From: an uncultured Verrucomicrobia subdivision 3 bacterium
Lineage (GTDB): Bacteria > Verrucomicrobiota > Verrucomicrobiia > Limisphaerales > DASXHY01
Direction of reading: 5' to 3'
NCBI GenBank assembly: GCA_937890005.1
Contig: CALBZA010000028.1
Location: 26,930-90,929 of the forward strand
DNA: 64,000 nucleotides
Shown in pieces: positions 63,953-64,000 of this stretch. Under the pieces are notes generated by a model. The model worked only from the letters and a program-made list of their open reading frames with translations. It was not told the DNA's origin and ran no database searches. Made by a program: the position numbers and the translations under genes. The stretch's first letter is position 1, and each line of letters begins with the position of its first letter.

Positions 63953-63998
63953 CGACAATTAGAATTCCCCAGTGGCGACAATTAAAATTCACCAGTGA
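63953..63998. repeat. tandem 23-bp repeats resembling an IS21-family element end
   Basis: Two adjacent 23-bp units, CGACAATTAGAATTCCCCAG and CGACAATTAAAATTCACCAG plus three bases each, 20 of 23 identical. Multiple short direct repeats at the tip are a hallmark of IS21-family termini. The element body would lie beyond the window. The exact boundary between intron and element is within 63907-63952. Confidence 0.5.
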
Positions 63999-64000
63999 GC

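Overview
The window looks like chromosomal DNA from a Verrucomicrobiota bacterium, probably of the Limisphaerales/Pedosphaerales type. Signs are a PEP-CTERM exported protein, large secreted proteins ending in an EF-hand-like repeat plus an aromatic C-terminal tail, short dispersed extragenic repeats of the 'accacggatggacacgg' kind, many GIY-YIG/tRNA neighbours and a GTP-dependent PEP carboxykinase. No rRNA gene marker is present, so the assignment is an inference from gene style.

Layout. 1-6.3 kb: a cut-off S9 (DPP-IV-like) peptidase, a small secreted protein, a complete S9 peptidase, a membrane protein and a lipoprotein carrying a duplicated metallopeptidase-like domain. 6.3-7.8 kb: a PEP-CTERM protein, then initiator tRNA followed by a GIY-YIG gene, with a partial tandem duplication of the tRNA 3' end and the GIY-YIG 5' half. 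8-19.2 kb: aroB, a conserved unknown, trpG/pabA framed by extragenic repeats, a single-chain adenylation-carrier-condensation protein, a zinc-ribbon protein, a secreted propeller, a CBS-containing family II pyrophosphatase and nadA. 19.2-22.5 kb, all minus strand: folE2, a cysteine-poor DksA/TraR-like protein, rpmG and rpsR without zinc-finger cysteines, a ZIP transporter behind a near-ideal Fur/Zur operator, and a Fur-family regulator. Together these read as a zinc-economy locus.

22.7-30.9 kb: a hybrid histidine kinase translationally coupled to a REC-HPt-REC regulator, then HIT, phoH, ybeY, recO and gnd. 30.9-34 kb: small stress-type genes and pckG. 34.2-41 kb: secreted carbohydrate-active enzymes (five-bladed propeller glycosidase, GH39) and a giant LamG/sugar-dehydrogenase/di-heme protein. 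41-46 kb: an A-type Fe-S carrier, a TPR protein, glycerol-1-phosphate dehydrogenase and an overlapping HAD phosphatase. 46-50 kb: a histidine kinase with a very long extracytoplasmic OB-like sensor. 50-54.6 kb: a BON protein and sucAB. 54.6-61.6 kb: GH51 arabinofuranosidase, an FHA/zinc/membrane protein and a beta-helix secreted protein.

The last 2.4 kb is a decayed accessory zone: a transposase remnant, extragenic palindromes, a PD-(D/E)XK-like gene whose upstream partner is cut by a group II intron, and an intron reverse transcriptase gene that is itself cut by a sequence resembling an IS21-type end. All identifications come from reading motifs and gene order; no database search was run.
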